44,163 nucleotides of DNA from Aeromonas taiwanensis (GCF_000820165.1 NZ_CDDD01000092.1:1-44163), one strand, 5' to 3'. Numbered from the stretch's first letter, positions 18,911-28,143 are shown. Notes: generated by a model from the letters alone, not told the origin. Numbers and translations: made by a program.

Positions 18911-20011
18911 TCAGACTCCCGACTTGATGGTGGTCCAGATGCGGGTGCGTGACCGTTCTGCCTTGGCGGGCAGCGGCTTGAGGGGGAAGAGGTGCGTCAT
19001 CCCCTCGGCGGTGGGCACCAGATCCGGGTTGTCGCGGATCTCGCTCTTCACCAGGCCGATGCCCTCCTTGTTGGGGTTGGGGTAGCCGGTCTTGTCGCTG
19101 ATGGGGGCGATCACCTTGGGTTGCAGCAGGAAGTTGATGAACTGGTAGGCCTCGTCGACGTTGGGGGCATCCTTGGGGATGGCCAGCATGTCGAACCAGA
19201 TGGGGGCCCCTTCTTTGGGCTGGCGCATGGCCACCTTCACTCCGTTGCCGGCATCCTTGGCGATGTTGCCGAACTGGTAGAAGCTGCCGGAGTAGCCCAC
19301 CGCCACGCAGATATCGCCGTTGGCGATGTCGTTCATGTACTTGGACGAGTGGAAGTAGCGGATATAGGGCCGCACCGACAGCAGCAGCTCCTTGGCCTTC
19401 TCGTAGTCCGCCGGGCTGGTGCTGTTGGGGGGCAGGCCCAGATAGTTGAGGGCGATGGGGATGATCTCGGCAGGGGAGTCGAGCAGGGTGATGCCGCACT
19501 TGGCGAGCTTGCTGGCGTACTCCTTCTTGAAGATGAGATCCCAGCTGTCGACCGGCGCCTGGTCACCGAGCGCCTCCTTCACCTTGTCGACGTTGTACCC
19601 CATGATCACGGTGCCATACATGTAGGGCACGGCGTGCTCGTTGCCGGGGTCGTTCTCCTGCAGCAGCTGCATCAGCTTGGGATCGAGGTGCTGCCAGTTG
19701 GGCAGTTTGCTGCGATCGAGCTTGAGGAACACCCCCGCCTGCACCTGCTTGGCCAGGAACATGTTGGACGGGACCACCACGTCGTAGCCGGAGCGGCCGG
19801 CCAGCAGCTTGGACTCGAGCGCCTCGTTGGTGTCGAAGACGTCGTAGGAGAGTTTTATCTGGGTCTGGGCCTTGAAATCGGTCAGCGCCTGGTCGGTGAT
19901 ATAGTCGGACCAGTTGTAGACATGCAGTTCTCCGGTTCTGGCCTGGACGGCGGGAGAGAGCAGGGAGCCAGCCAGCAGGCTGGTGGCAAACAGGCGGGTG
20001 AGTGTCTTCAT
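18911..20011 (-). CDS. Polyamine ABC transporter periplasmic binding protein, PotF/PotD family
   Basis: The 366-aa periplasmic protein has a signal peptide ending SPAVQA. The mature region ELHVYNWSDYITD, YDVFDTNEALESKLLAG, YDVVVPSNMFLAKQVQAG, and the ANGDICVAVGYSG and RIWTTIKSG blocks match PotF (putrescine-binding) better than PotD. The ATG at 20011 is preferred over 20026 because GGAG lies nine bases before it. No permease or ATPase genes are present, so it must use a transporter encoded elsewhere. It lies downstream of an acetylpolyamine amidohydrolase on the same strand with a 35-bp gap, suggesting capture of acetylated or free polyamines. Confidence 0.88.
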   Translation of the reverse strand: MKTLTRLFATSLLAGSLLSPAVQARTGELHVYNWSDYITDQALTDFKAQTQIKLSYDVFDTNEALESKLLAGRSGYDVVVPSNMFLAKQVQAGVFLKLDRSKLPNWQHLDPKLMQLLQENDPGNEHAVPYMYGTVIMGYNVDKVKEALGDQAPVDSWDLIFKKEYASKLAKCGITLLDSPAEIIPIALNYLGLPPNSTSPADYEKAKELLLSVRPYIRYFHSSKYMNDIANGDICVAVGYSGSFYQFGNIAKDAGNGVKVAMRQPKEGAPIWFDMLAIPKDAPNVDEAYQFINFLLQPKVIAPISDKTGYPNPNKEGIGLVKSEIRDNPDLVPTAEGMTHLFPLKPLPAKAERSRTRIWTTIKSGV

Positions 20012-20046
20012 GACAATAATCTCCATGTTGCAAAAACGGTCGCAAA

Positions 20047-21075
20047 TCAGCGTTGTTCAAACCCTTCCAGCACATTCACGGCATTGATGCCGATGGCCTC
20101 CACCGCATAACCCCCCTCCATCACGAACAGGGTCGGCAGGTTCAGCGCCCGGATGCGCTCGCCCATCTTCAGGTAGTCCGGGCTGGTCAGCTTGAAGCGG
20201 GAGATGGGGTCCAGCTCGAAGGTGTCGACCCCGAGAGAGACGATCAGCACCTCGGGCTGGTAGTCGTCGATGGCCTGGCAGCCCTGCTCCAGTGCCGCAC
20301 TCCACACCGGCCAGTCACTGCCGGCGGGCAGCGGCAGGTTGAGGTTGTACCCCTCACCCGCCCCGGCGCCTGTCTCGTCGGCATAGCCGAGGAAGAAGGG
20401 GAACTCGATGGCCGGGTCGCCGTGGAGGGAAACAAACAGCACGTCGCTGCGCTCGTAGAAGATCGACTGGGTGCCGTTGCCGTGGTGATAGTCCACGTCG
20501 AGGATGGCCACCCTGCGATAACCCTGATCGAGGAAGGCCTGGGCCGCGATGGCGGCGTTGTTGAGATAGCAGTAGCCGCCCATGAGATCGGCTGCCGCGT
20601 GGTGGCCGGGGGGGCGGCACAGGGCAAACGCACTGGTCGCACCGGACGCGATATGGTGCTGGGCGGTGAGCGCCACCTGCGCGGAGCTGTAGGCCGCCTG
20701 CCAGGTGCCGGCGGTGATGGGGACGCCGGCATCGAAGCTGTAGTAGCCAAACTGGCCGTGCACGCTGTCCGGTTTCTGCTGGCGCAGGGTGCGGGTCGGC
20801 CAGGTGTAGGGCAGCAGATCCCCCTCCTGACCGAGGGCCGCCCAAAGTGCCCAGGCCCCCTGCAGAAAGTCGAGCATCCCCTGATCGTGCACCCGGGCGA
20901 TCGGTTCCAGCCCCCAGTCCCTGGCCGGCTCGATGGGGCCGAGCTGGCGTGCCTGCACGCGCTCGCGGATGAAATCGGCCCGCTCCGGTTTCTCGAAGCA
21001 GGGCATCAACTGACCGTCGATCAGCTCGCATCGTCCGTGGTGCAGATGGTGATCATCGCTGTAGATGGTGAGCAT
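20047..21075 (-). CDS. aphA: Acetylpolyamine amidohydrolase (histone deacetylase-like)
   Basis: Zinc hydrolase that removes acetyl groups from acetylputrescine, acetylspermidine and related amines. The 342-aa protein matches Mycoplana ramosa acetylpolyamine amidohydrolase in length and in every catalytic position: tandem His158-His159 (RPPGHHA), Zn ligands Asp195 and His197 (DVDYHHGNG) and Asp284 (LGVDTF), and Tyr323 (EGGY). The insertion region that shapes the polyamine tunnel (about 80-105) is present. It precedes the PotF-like binding protein and follows an AraC regulator, so the three genes likely form a polyamine scavenging unit. The gene symbol follows that family; the name is also used for other genes. 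Confidence 0.88.
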   Translation of the reverse strand: MLTIYSDDHHLHHGRCELIDGQLMPCFEKPERADFIRERVQARQLGPIEPARDWGLEPIARVHDQGMLDFLQGAWALWAALGQEGDLLPYTWPTRTLRQQKPDSVHGQFGYYSFDAGVPITAGTWQAAYSSAQVALTAQHHIASGATSAFALCRPPGHHAAADLMGGYCYLNNAAIAAQAFLDQGYRRVAILDVDYHHGNGTQSIFYERSDVLFVSLHGDPAIEFPFFLGYADETGAGAGEGYNLNLPLPAGSDWPVWSAALEQGCQAIDDYQPEVLIVSLGVDTFELDPISRFKLTSPDYLKMGERIRALNLPTLFVMEGGYAVEAIGINAVNVLEGFEQR

Positions 21076-21215
21076 TCCGGCTCTCCTTTTGCTGGGTTTA
21101 CGGAAGTGACGGCACCATTGTTGGGGAGTGTTGCAAAACTGTGAATGCTGGCAGCGGCCAAAAGGGGATAGATCAGGCCATTCTGGGCGGCCTGATTGTC
21201 CCTTTTATGCACACC
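21076..21215 (-). other. Gap between AraC regulator and amidohydrolase
   Basis: 140 bp separate the regulator stop from the amidohydrolase start. It may hold the promoter that the regulator controls. I see no strong hairpin with a T-run and no clear -35/-10. Confidence 0.3.
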
Positions 21216-22226
21216 TCAGTGGCGAAACTGGCTGGGGGGCACCCCGCTCCAGCGCTGGAAGGCGTGGCGAAAGCTGGCGCTCTCGCTGAACCCCAGCTCC
21301 TCGGCAATCTGGTAGATGGCGTGGCGCTTCTCTGCCAGCAGCTGCTTGGCGCGCTCGAAGCGCAGCTCGTCGAGCAACTCCTGATAGTTGGTGCCCATCT
21401 CATAGAGGTGGCGGCGCAGGGTGCGGGCGGAGCAGTGCATCTGGTCGGCCAGCGCCTCCAGCCGCGGCGGTGCCGACAGCTGGGTGCCGAGCAGCTCGCG
21501 TACCCGCTCCAGCCAGCGCTGGCGGGTGTTGAATTCGGCGTTGAGCTTGCGACAGCGCACCAGCATCTCGTTGTGGGTGACCGGGTTGGCCAGGGGCAGC
21601 CGCGTCGCCAGGGCACGGGTATCGATGGCAAAAGCATCCTGTTCGCCGTCGTAACGGATGTGCGGGCCGAAACTGGTGCGGTAACTGCCGGAGTAGGCGG
21701 TCTCGGACTGACTGAACTCGGCGCGGCGCACCGGCAGCGGATGGCCCACCAGATCGCTGCAGGTCTGGCGCAGGGAGGCCAGGCACATCTCGATATTGAA
21801 GCGGCGCAGGTCTTCCCGCTGGCGATAGTCGCTGGCACAGATCCAGGCCAGCTCTCCCTCGATGCGCAGCTGCAGGTGGAAGTAGGTGCCGAGCAGGGAG
21901 GGGTAGGCGAACATCAGTTGCAGGGCCTCCCCCAGGGTCGCGCTGGAGATGGCGGCATAGCCGAGCAGGCCATAGGCCGAGATGTGCATGCGCTGCCCCA
22001 GCCTCAGCCCGAGATCCGGGCAGCGAGACAGGCCGTTGGCGCACACGGTCAGCTCCTGGTGGCGGGTGATGCGGGCGTCGTTGTTGTGCACGTCCGCCGC
22101 CTCGATACCGCTGTGGGCCAGCAGGGCGGCGGTGACCCGCTCCTGCTGCTGGGGGGAGGCCTCCTGGCACAGGTACTCGAGCGCCAGCGAGACGACGTGC
22201 AGGGTCGTCAGCTGTGATTCCAGCAT
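21216..22226 (-). CDS. AraC-family regulator with Arabinose_bd-type sensor domain
   Basis: The 336-aa protein has an N-terminal sensor region of the Arabinose_bd (PF12625-type) fold, seen in GLGQRMHISAYGLLGYAAISSATLGEAL. The C-terminal AraC helix-turn-helix pair follows (ALADQMHCSARTLRRHLYE and IAEELGFSESASFRHAFQRWSG). Family members often respond to amino acid or amine substrates. ATG at 22226 has AAGGA seven bases upstream; longer frames to 22313 are less likely. The position directly upstream of the polyamine genes on the same strand suggests that it controls them, possibly sensing an acetylated amine. That is inference. Confidence 0.85.
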   Translation of the reverse strand: MLESQLTTLHVVSLALEYLCQEASPQQQERVTAALLAHSGIEAADVHNNDARITRHQELTVCANGLSRCPDLGLRLGQRMHISAYGLLGYAAISSATLGEALQLMFAYPSLLGTYFHLQLRIEGELAWICASDYRQREDLRRFNIEMCLASLRQTCSDLVGHPLPVRRAEFSQSETAYSGSYRTSFGPHIRYDGEQDAFAIDTRALATRLPLANPVTHNEMLVRCRKLNAEFNTRQRWLERVRELLGTQLSAPPRLEALADQMHCSARTLRRHLYEMGTNYQELLDELRFERAKQLLAEKRHAIYQIAEELGFSESASFRHAFQRWSGVPPSQFRH

Positions 22227-22688
22227 GGCAAATTCCTTCATCCTTGAATGGAAATGACAAGGAACCACTGTATCCGGAAAAACCGCCCAAGCGCCAAGGA
22301 TCCCTGCATCCAACGTCGCCTTGTCAACACAGGCTGAAATAAATGGCGTCTATTGGCGCCAGTCGAAATACACCCCAAGCCACCTCCCCTGTAGGTTCGA
22401 TTGGCACAGCGTAATCGGACGAACGAGATACCGTTGCTTAGGCTGTTTCGGCGAGTCAGGGACGGCCAGCCTGAGGGGAGAAATTCGGTTGGCCGTGATG
22501 GCGGGGGATTCCATTTACGCGAACGTCCGATTACGCCTGACGGCTAATCGAACCTACGATATTGAGGGGTAGTTCACATTCGGCTATTTATATTGTTGTC
22601 ATTATCTGTGGGGTGGCACTACCGAAATGATCTCGTTGGTCTTGCCCATTGAAAGCTAATAGTTAATTGTATGACTATAAGGACAGAT
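22227..22688. other. Non-coding region with REPIN-like element
   Basis: This 462-bp stretch separates the AraC gene from an AT-rich islet. It holds the inverted repeat described separately (22391-22557). After about 22565 the base composition turns AT-rich and probably contains the promoter of the 43-aa gene. I find no convincing gene in 22227-22688; an 83-codon frame at 22321-22572 runs through the repeat and is not credible. Confidence 0.5.
22391..22557. repeat. REPIN-like inverted repeat pair
   Basis: A 31-bp arm (22391-22421) and a 34-bp arm (22524-22557) are inverted copies: outer 12 and inner 13 bases match exactly, and the short middle differs. Each arm is itself an imperfect palindrome (GTTCGATT...AATCGGAC). 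A third inner pair, ACGGCCA (22462-22468) with TGGCCGT (22490-22496), lies in the 102-bp spacer. This is the architecture of REP doublets mobilised by RAYT transposases. No RAYT gene is in the window. Confidence 0.65.
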
Positions 22689-22820
22689 ATGACTGATAGA
22701 AGACCTCTCAATCCTAATGTTACTGTTCCTAAGCCTGGTGGTGGCACTCAACCTAGGTCAAGAAACAAAGATGGCCAAGTTCGTGATAAACGTTCTGATG
22801 CAGGAAAACCAAAAAAATAG
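22689..22820 (+). CDS. Small hypothetical protein (43 aa) in AT-rich islet
   Basis: A 43-aa reading frame (MTDRRPLNPNVTVPKPGGG..., ending DKRSDAGKPKK) is strongly basic, Pro/Gly-rich and without hydrophobic segments, so it is probably disordered or nucleic-acid binding. A purine-rich AAGGACAG site precedes the ATG. Codon use is AT-rich, unlike the surrounding genome. It is convergent with the 315-aa gene and shares a terminator with it. I do not recognise a family. Confidence 0.6.
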   Translation: MTDRRPLNPNVTVPKPGGGTQPRSRNKDGQVRDKRSDAGKPKK

Positions 22821-22837
22821 ACTTTAATAGAAAATAA

Positions 22838-22867
22838 AAAGGCGCTATAAAAAATAGTGCCTTTTTT
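22838..22867. terminator. Bidirectional intrinsic terminator in the islet
   Basis: An 11-bp stem (22838-22848 / 22854-22864, one G-T pair) has an A-loop, a T-run on the plus strand and an A-run giving U on the minus strand. It ends both convergent islet genes. Confidence 0.8.
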
Positions 22868-22881
22868 TATGCGATCTCACA

Positions 22882-23829
22882 TTAATTTAGAATTTTACTT
22901 TTAAATCCCTCGGTTAGATATGAAATATGCTTTTGTTCGTCAGGGATAACTAATAATCGTGGTGAAATTTTTTTCTCAAACTTAAGAAGAGATGATAAAT
23001 ATGCAATAATAAACTGAGTAAGTGCACTTTGAATATCTGTTGAAACAATAGCTCCAGCGGTGCCATTCTTTAGACTCTCAAGTATGTTTTCACCAGAAAT
23101 ATCTATGTTTACACTCATGTTTGTACTGAATAAATTTCTGCCGAATTTCTCAGCTGTTTTTGTTCTGATTTCTTTGACGCAAGTTTCTAGATCATCATGT
23201 GCTAGTTTTACACTGTAATCAGAGATTTCACCAGCTTTGGAGACTTCATGAGTTAAAACATCCATTAATAATTTAAACTCTGAAAATAGATGCGAGTTTT
23301 CATATTTGAAATTGACTATTTTCTTAAGGCTGATATTGCTGGATGGTACAGGTAATACATTGTGTAATTGTATATGCAAGCAATCAACGTCTCTTGATAT
23401 TTGATGGTTGGATATAAATTGTCTATAAGACTGCTGAGGTGTCCATAAAACATCACTCCGATTTTTCTTTAGATTTATAGCAGCATTGTTTTGGTTTTTT
23501 ATAAAATGCTCTACCCAATATTTGTCATGTTCTACTTTGAGGCTATATGCATTTTCATTAACATATAGGCTTGATGTTTTACTTTGCGTAATATCAGCAA
23601 TGACTGAAATATTCTCATGCAGTTTTAATAATATACCAGCCTCCTCTAGAACTATTTCATCCTGACTTCTTTTCCATTGCGGTAGTTGGGCTGAGACTGG
23701 CTGCACAATGTGATCCCAGTAAAGACAGAAAAATCTTAATTGATGAGGTCTTATTTGAACACTAGGTATATAGGCTCCACTATCATTTATTTCAAAGTGT
23801 GGGCAAAATATCACGCCTCTCTTTTTCAT
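22882..23829 (-). CDS. Uncharacterised protein, possibly DUF6236-like, in AT-rich islet
   Basis: The 315-aa protein begins KKRGVIFCPHFEIND and soon has LRFFCLYWDHIVQPVSAQ. This 'RG-h-h-PH ... YWD-h-h' opening recalls DUF6236 proteins, but I rate that match as tentative. No transmembrane segment or signal peptide is evident, so it is likely cytoplasmic. Base composition is roughly one-third G+C by eye against more than 60 percent in the neighbours, a sign of recent transfer. AAGGATTAGG precedes the ATG, and a TATATA box lies just beyond it, overlapping the end of the glyS terminator. Function unknown; small AT-rich islets of this kind often carry defence or stress genes. Confidence 0.75.
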   Translation of the reverse strand: MKKRGVIFCPHFEINDSGAYIPSVQIRPHQLRFFCLYWDHIVQPVSAQLPQWKRSQDEIVLEEAGILLKLHENISVIADITQSKTSSLYVNENAYSLKVEHDKYWVEHFIKNQNNAAINLKKNRSDVLWTPQQSYRQFISNHQISRDVDCLHIQLHNVLPVPSSNISLKKIVNFKYENSHLFSEFKLLMDVLTHEVSKAGEISDYSVKLAHDDLETCVKEIRTKTAEKFGRNLFSTNMSVNIDISGENILESLKNGTAGAIVSTDIQSALTQFIIAYLSSLLKFEKKISPRLLVIPDEQKHISYLTEGFKSKILN

Positions 23830-23852
23830 ACCTAATCCTTGTGTTTTTATAT

Positions 23853-23880
23853 AAAAACGGCGCCTCGCGGCGCCGTTTTT
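23853..23880 (-). terminator. Intrinsic terminator of glyQS
   Basis: Stem CGGCGCC (23858-23864) / GGCGCCG (23869-23875) is extended by A/T arms. On the minus strand it ends in a U-run and lies 22 bp past the glyS stop. Confidence 0.85.
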
Positions 23881-23902
23881 AATATCACTTACTCAACCAA
23901 AA

Positions 23903-25972
23903 TCACTGCAGCAGGGAGATATCCGCGACTTGCAGGAACAGGTTGCGCAGGTTGTTTAGCAGCGCCAGACGGTTGGCCTTGAGGGCTTCGTCGTCGGCCA
24001 TCACCATGACTTCGTTGAAGAAGGTGTCGACCGGCTCGCGCAGGGCGGCCAGACGGGTGAGGGCGGCCTGGTAGTCACCGGCGGCGAACAGCGGGGCCAG
24101 TTCGGCCTGCAGTGCGGCAACCTGGGTGGCCAGCGCCTTCTCGGCGGCGTCCTGCAACAGTTCCGGCTTGACGGCAGTCGGCAGCTCGCCTTCGACCTTG
24201 GCCAGGATGTTGCTCACGCGCTTGTTGGCGGCAGCCAGGGCCAGGGCGGCATCCAGCGTGCGGAAGTGGCTGACGGCCTTGACGCGGCGATCGAAGTCGA
24301 GCGGACGGGTCGGGCGGCGGGCCAGCACGGCCAGCACCACATCGGCACCGATGCCTTCGTCCTGATAGGCAGCGCGGAAGCGGCCCAGCATAAAGTCGAC
24401 CACGTCGGTAACGACGGTCTTGTTGGTGAGCTTGTCGCCGTAGACGCGTACCGCTTCTTCAACCAGTTCAACCAGATCCAGATCCAGCTGCTTCTCGGTC
24501 ATGATGCGCAGGGCACCGATGGCGGCGCGACGCAGGGCGAACGGGTCTTTGTCACCCTTCGGCAGCATGCCGATGCCGAAGATACCGGCCAGGGTGTCGA
24601 ACTTGTCGGCCAGCGCGACGGCGCAGGCAACCAGACCAGACGGCAGGGCATCACCGGCAAAGCGCGGCATGTACTGCTCGTTGAGGGCCACGGCGACCGC
24701 TTCGTCTTCGCCATCGTGACGGGCGTAGTGCATCCCCATGACACCCTGGGTGTCGGTGAACTCGCCGACCATGTTGGTCATCAGATCACATTTGGAGAGC
24801 AGACCGGCACGCTTGGCCTGAGTGACATCTGCACCGATGCGCTCGGCGATAAAGCCGGCGACGGTCTCGATGCGCTCGACCTTGGCCTTGACGGTGCCCA
24901 GCTGTTGCTGGAACAGCACGGTTTCAAGGCGCGGCAGGCGGGAGGCCAGGGTCTGCTTGAGGTCGGTCTTGAAGAAGAACTCGGCGTCAGAGAGACGGGG
25001 GCGAACCACCTTCTCGTTGCCGCTGATGATCTGGCTCGGGTCTTTGGACTCGATGTTGGTGACGAAGATGAACTTCGGCAGCAGCTTGCCGTGCTTGTCG
25101 TAGACCGGGAAGTACTTCTGGTCACCCTTCATGGTGTGCACCAGGGCCTCGGCCGGCACGGCCAGGAACTTCTCTTCGAAGTTGGCGGTCAGCACCACAG
25201 GCCACTCGACCAGGGCGGTCACTTCTTCCAGCAGGGCGTCGTCCAGATCGGCCACGCCACCGAAGGCGGCAGCGGCCGCTTCGACGTCAGCCTTGATCTT
25301 GGCCTTGCGGGCCATAAAGTCGGCAATCACCATGCCGCGCTCCTGCAGGATCTGCGGGTACTGGCCGGCGTTGTCGATGGTGATCTCGCTCTCGCCCATA
25401 AAGCGGTGACCGCGGATGGTGCGGGCAGAGTCGATACCCAGAATGTGGGCGGGCACCAGATCCCCATCCAGCAGCAGGGTCACGGTGAAGACCGGACGCA
25501 CGAACTGGATGGTCTTGTCGCCCCAGCGCATCATCTTGGGGATGGGCAGCTTGGCCAGGGCCTGGCTAACCAGCTCACCCAGCAGTTCTTTGGCGGGACG
25601 GCCTTCGACGCGGGCATTGTGGACCAGCCACTCACCCTTGTCGGTGACCAGACGCTCGGCCTGTTCGACGGTGATGCCGTTGCCACGGGCCCAGCCTTCG
25701 GCGGCCTTGGTCGGCTTGCCGTCCGCATCGAACGCCTGGGCCACGGCAGGGCCGCGCTTCTCGACGCTCTTGCTCGGCTGTTCGCCAGCCAGCTCGCTCA
25801 CTTTCAGCGCCAGACGGCGCGGTGAGGCAAACCACTCGACACCGGCGAAGGCCAGATCGGCCTTGGTCAGTTCGCTCTTGAGGTTGTCGGCAAAGGCTTC
25901 GGCCAGGGAGCGCAGGGCTTTGGGCGGCAGCTCAGCAGTGCCGATCTCTACCAGAAATGTATGTTGTGCCAT
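23903..25972 (-). CDS. glyS: Glycyl-tRNA synthetase, beta subunit
   Basis: The 689-aa beta subunit of the alpha2beta2 bacterial glycyl-tRNA synthetase has the usual length. Family blocks are [15 protein letters not shown] at the N-terminus, [33 protein letters not shown] and the C-terminal anticodon-binding part ending [19 protein letters not shown]. It binds tRNA-Gly, while the alpha subunit carries the aminoacylation site. The gene follows glyQ by nine bases in the normal order. Confidence 0.96.
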   Translation of the reverse strand: MAQHTFLVEIGTAELPPKALRSLAEAFADNLKSELTKADLAFAGVEWFASPRRLALKVSELAGEQPSKSVEKRGPAVAQAFDADGKPTKAAEGWARGNGITVEQAERLVTDKGEWLVHNARVEGRPAKELLGELVSQALAKLPIPKMMRWGDKTIQFVRPVFTVTLLLDGDLVPAHILGIDSARTIRGHRFMGESEITIDNAGQYPQILQERGMVIADFMARKAKIKADVEAAAAAFGGVADLDDALLEEVTALVEWPVVLTANFEEKFLAVPAEALVHTMKGDQKYFPVYDKHGKLLPKFIFVTNIESKDPSQIISGNEKVVRPRLSDAEFFFKTDLKQTLASRLPRLETVLFQQQLGTVKAKVERIETVAGFIAERIGADVTQAKRAGLLSKCDLMTNMVGEFTDTQGVMGMHYARHDGEDEAVAVALNEQYMPRFAGDALPSGLVACAVALADKFDTLAGIFGIGMLPKGDKDPFALRRAAIGALRIMTEKQLDLDLVELVEEAVRVYGDKLTNKTVVTDVVDFMLGRFRAAYQDEGIGADVVLAVLARRPTRPLDFDRRVKAVSHFRTLDAALALAAANKRVSNILAKVEGELPTAVKPELLQDAAEKALATQVAALQAELAPLFAAGDYQAALTRLAALREPVDTFFNEVMVMADDEALKANRLALLNNLRNLFLQVADISLLQ

Positions 25973-25981
25973 GTCCGTTCC

Positions 25982-26905
25982 TTAACCTTGCTTGTTCTCT
26001 GTGCGCTGACACATGGGGAAACCCAGCGCTTCGCGGGAGGCGTAGTAAGCCTCGGCCACGGCCTTGGTCAGGGTGCGAATGCGCAGGATGTAGCGCTGAC
26101 GCTCGGTGACCGAGATGGCCTTGCGGGCATCCAGCAGGTTGAAGGAGTGAGCGGCCTTGAGGATGCGCTCGTAGGCAGGCAGCGGCAGCGGTTTTTCCAG
26201 TGCCAGCAGGTTCTGGGCTTCCTTCTCGTACTGCTCGAAGCAGTGGAACAGGAACTCCACGTCGGCGTGCTCGAAGTTGTAGGTGGACTGCTCCACCTCG
26301 TTCTGGTGGAAGACGTCGCCATAGGTGGTCTTACCCAGGGGGCCGTCAGACCAGACCAGGTCATAGACGCTGTCCACGCCCTGGATGTACATGGCCAGAC
26401 GCTCGAGGCCGTAGGTGATCTCGCCGGTCACCGGCTTGCACTCGAGGCCGCCAACCTGCTGGAAGTAGGTGAACTGGGTCACTTCCATGCCGTTCAGCCA
26501 CACTTCCCAACCCAGACCCCATGCCCCTAAGGTCGGGTTTTCCCAGTTGTCTTCCACGAAGCGGATGTCGTGGATCTCGGGATCCATGCCCAGCTCCTTC
26601 AGGGAGCCCAGATAGAGTTCCTGAATGTTGTCGGGGGAAGGCTTGATGATGACCTGGAACTGGTAGTAGTGCTGCAGGCGGTTCGGGTTCTCACCGTAGC
26701 GGCCGTCGGTCGGACGGCGGGACGGTTGTACGTAGGCGCAGGCGATGGGCTCCGGGCCCAGGGCGCGCAGGCAGGTCATGGGGTGGGAGGTACCGGCACC
26801 CACTTCCATATCCAGCGGCTGAATGATGGTACAGCCCTGGCGGGACCAATAGTCCTGCAACTGCAGGATCAGGCCCTGAAAGGTTTTGACATCGAATTTT
26901 TGCAT
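25982..26905 (-). CDS. glyQ: Glycyl-tRNA synthetase, alpha subunit
   Basis: Catalytic subunit, 307 aa, with the class II synthetase fold. Conserved blocks are [64 protein letters not shown] (motif 2 region) and [16 protein letters not shown] (motif 3, ATP binding). It forms glycyl-adenylate and charges tRNA-Gly with GlyS. The region 26906-27104 upstream is a divergent promoter region shared with tag. Confidence 0.96.
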   Translation of the reverse strand: MQKFDVKTFQGLILQLQDYWSRQGCTIIQPLDMEVGAGTSHPMTCLRALGPEPIACAYVQPSRRPTDGRYGENPNRLQHYYQFQVIIKPSPDNIQELYLGSLKELGMDPEIHDIRFVEDNWENPTLGAWGLGWEVWLNGMEVTQFTYFQQVGGLECKPVTGEITYGLERLAMYIQGVDSVYDLVWSDGPLGKTTYGDVFHQNEVEQSTYNFEHADVEFLFHCFEQYEKEAQNLLALEKPLPLPAYERILKAAHSFNLLDARKAISVTERQRYILRIRTLTKAVAEAYYASREALGFPMCQRTENKQG

Positions 26906-27104
26906 AGTGTTTTTCGCGCGAAATGAAATCAGAGCAAGATTTGCTGAATGTGAACCGAGGGAGTATACCGTCTGGCATGGTCGGATAATAGGCGAAATTA
27001 CAGGGGATTAGTGGGGCTATACTGCGCCGCGACCCGAGCTTGCCCTATGATGTGGCCGACGGAAGCGGCCGGCCGATGGCCGATGAAATGACAGGAGAGA
27101 GGGA

Positions 27105-27677
27105 ATGGAGTTGCGTTGCGCCTGGGTGACCAGGGACCCGGAATACATCGAATACCATGACAAGCAGTGGGGCAGGCCGGTCCGCGACCCGCGGGAGCTG
27201 TTTGCCAAGCTCTGCCTCGACGGCCAGCAGGCGGGGCTGTCGTGGATCACCATCCTCAAGCGCACCGAGAGCTACCACCGCGCCTATGCCGACTTCGATC
27301 CGGTGCGCATCGTGCAGTTCGATGACCAGGACGTGGAGCGGCTGATGCAGGACACCGGCATCATCCGCAACCGGCTCAAGGTGCAGTCGGTCATCAAAAA
27401 TGCCCGCGCCTACCTGGCGCTGGAGGCCGAAGGCATCGACTTCGCCGATTACCTGTGGGGCTTCGTGGGGGGCGCCCCCATGGTCAACCAGCGTCAGGGC
27501 AACGGCGATATTCCGGCCACCTCCCCCGAGTCGGATGCCATGTCCAGGGCGCTGAAGAAGCGCGGGTTTACCTTCGTGGGCAGCACCATCTGCTACGCCT
27601 TTATGCAGGCGGTGGGCATGGTGAACGATCATCTCGTCACCTGCCCCTGCCACGCTGAGTGCCAGCAGCAGGGGTAG
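27105..27677 (+). CDS. tag: DNA-3-methyladenine glycosylase I
   Basis: Base-excision repair enzyme that removes 3-methyladenine from DNA. The 190-aa protein has the zinc-binding Cys5 and His18 and the C-terminal NDH/Cys motif (GMVNDHLVTCPCH), as in E. coli Tag. The active-site stretch reads CLDGQQAGLSW, where E. coli has CLEGQQAGLSW: the base-contacting Glu38 is replaced by Asp39, a conservative change. GGAGAGAGGGA precedes the ATG. Divergent from glyQ. Confidence 0.94.
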   Translation: MELRCAWVTRDPEYIEYHDKQWGRPVRDPRELFAKLCLDGQQAGLSWITILKRTESYHRAYADFDPVRIVQFDDQDVERLMQDTGIIRNRLKVQSVIKNARAYLALEAEGIDFADYLWGFVGGAPMVNQRQGNGDIPATSPESDAMSRALKKRGFTFVGSTICYAFMQAVGMVNDHLVTCPCHAECQQQG

Positions 27678-27691
27678 AGCGGGCGCACGTC

Positions 27692-27727
27692 AACGAAGAA
27701 GGGAGGCCTGGGCCTCCCTTCTTCGTT
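27692..27727 (+). terminator. Intrinsic terminator of tag
   Basis: A very long stem of about 16-17 bp (27692-27708 / 27711-27727) immediately follows tag. There is only a short T-rich tail (CTTCTTCGTT within the arm). Confidence 0.75.
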
Positions 27728-27842
27728 GTGGGCTCTTGCCCGGCGGGCAATTCGTCGTTGCCGGGGGCCTTTTCGCCCCTCGGTACAGCCGGGATACAGT
27801 CACACGGATTCACCATCGGGATCACCATCACGAGGATATCCC

Positions 27843-28097
27843 ATGTCACTGAGCGCAATTCGCACCCTCTCCCTCGGCAGCCTGATCCTGACCGGTTGCA
27901 CCCTGCTGATGACCTTGCCCGCCCAGGCCACCGATCGCCAGGATGCCCGCGACGTGCGCCAGGAGGTGCGTCCCGAGATCCGCGATGCCAAACAGGCGTG
28001 TCGCGAGAACGATCAGAAAGAGAACTATGAATGTCGCCAGGACAAGCGCGAGGTGAAGCAGGACGTGCGCGAGAAGGCGCGTGACATCAAATACTGA
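27843..28097 (+). CDS. Small secreted charged protein, paralogue A
   Basis: The 84-aa product has an N-terminal signal sequence ending LPAQA. An LTGC motif inside the signal could be read as a lipobox, but the paralogue lacks it. The mature part of about 55 residues is packed with Arg, Asp, Glu, Lys and Gln (DARDVRQEVRPEIRDAKQAC) and likely helical, with two Cys spaced CX10C and the ending ARDIKY. Its neighbour 28195-28437 is clearly the same family. Function is unknown. ATG at 27843 follows CACGAGGATATC. Confidence 0.75.
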   Translation: MSLSAIRTLSLGSLILTGCTLLMTLPAQATDRQDARDVRQEVRPEIRDAKQACRENDQKENYECRQDKREVKQDVREKARDIKY

Positions 28098-28143
28098 GCC
28101 CGCCGGGGGCCGGCCCTGCGCCGCTGGCGCATTGCCCCGATTC

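Noticed and set aside
22321..22572. 83-codon frame in the REPIN-like region
   Set aside because: It is built from both repeat arms, has no ribosome-binding site and no family features.
24266..25825. 519-codon plus-strand frame opposite glyS
   Set aside because: Antisense shadow of glyS with no family features.
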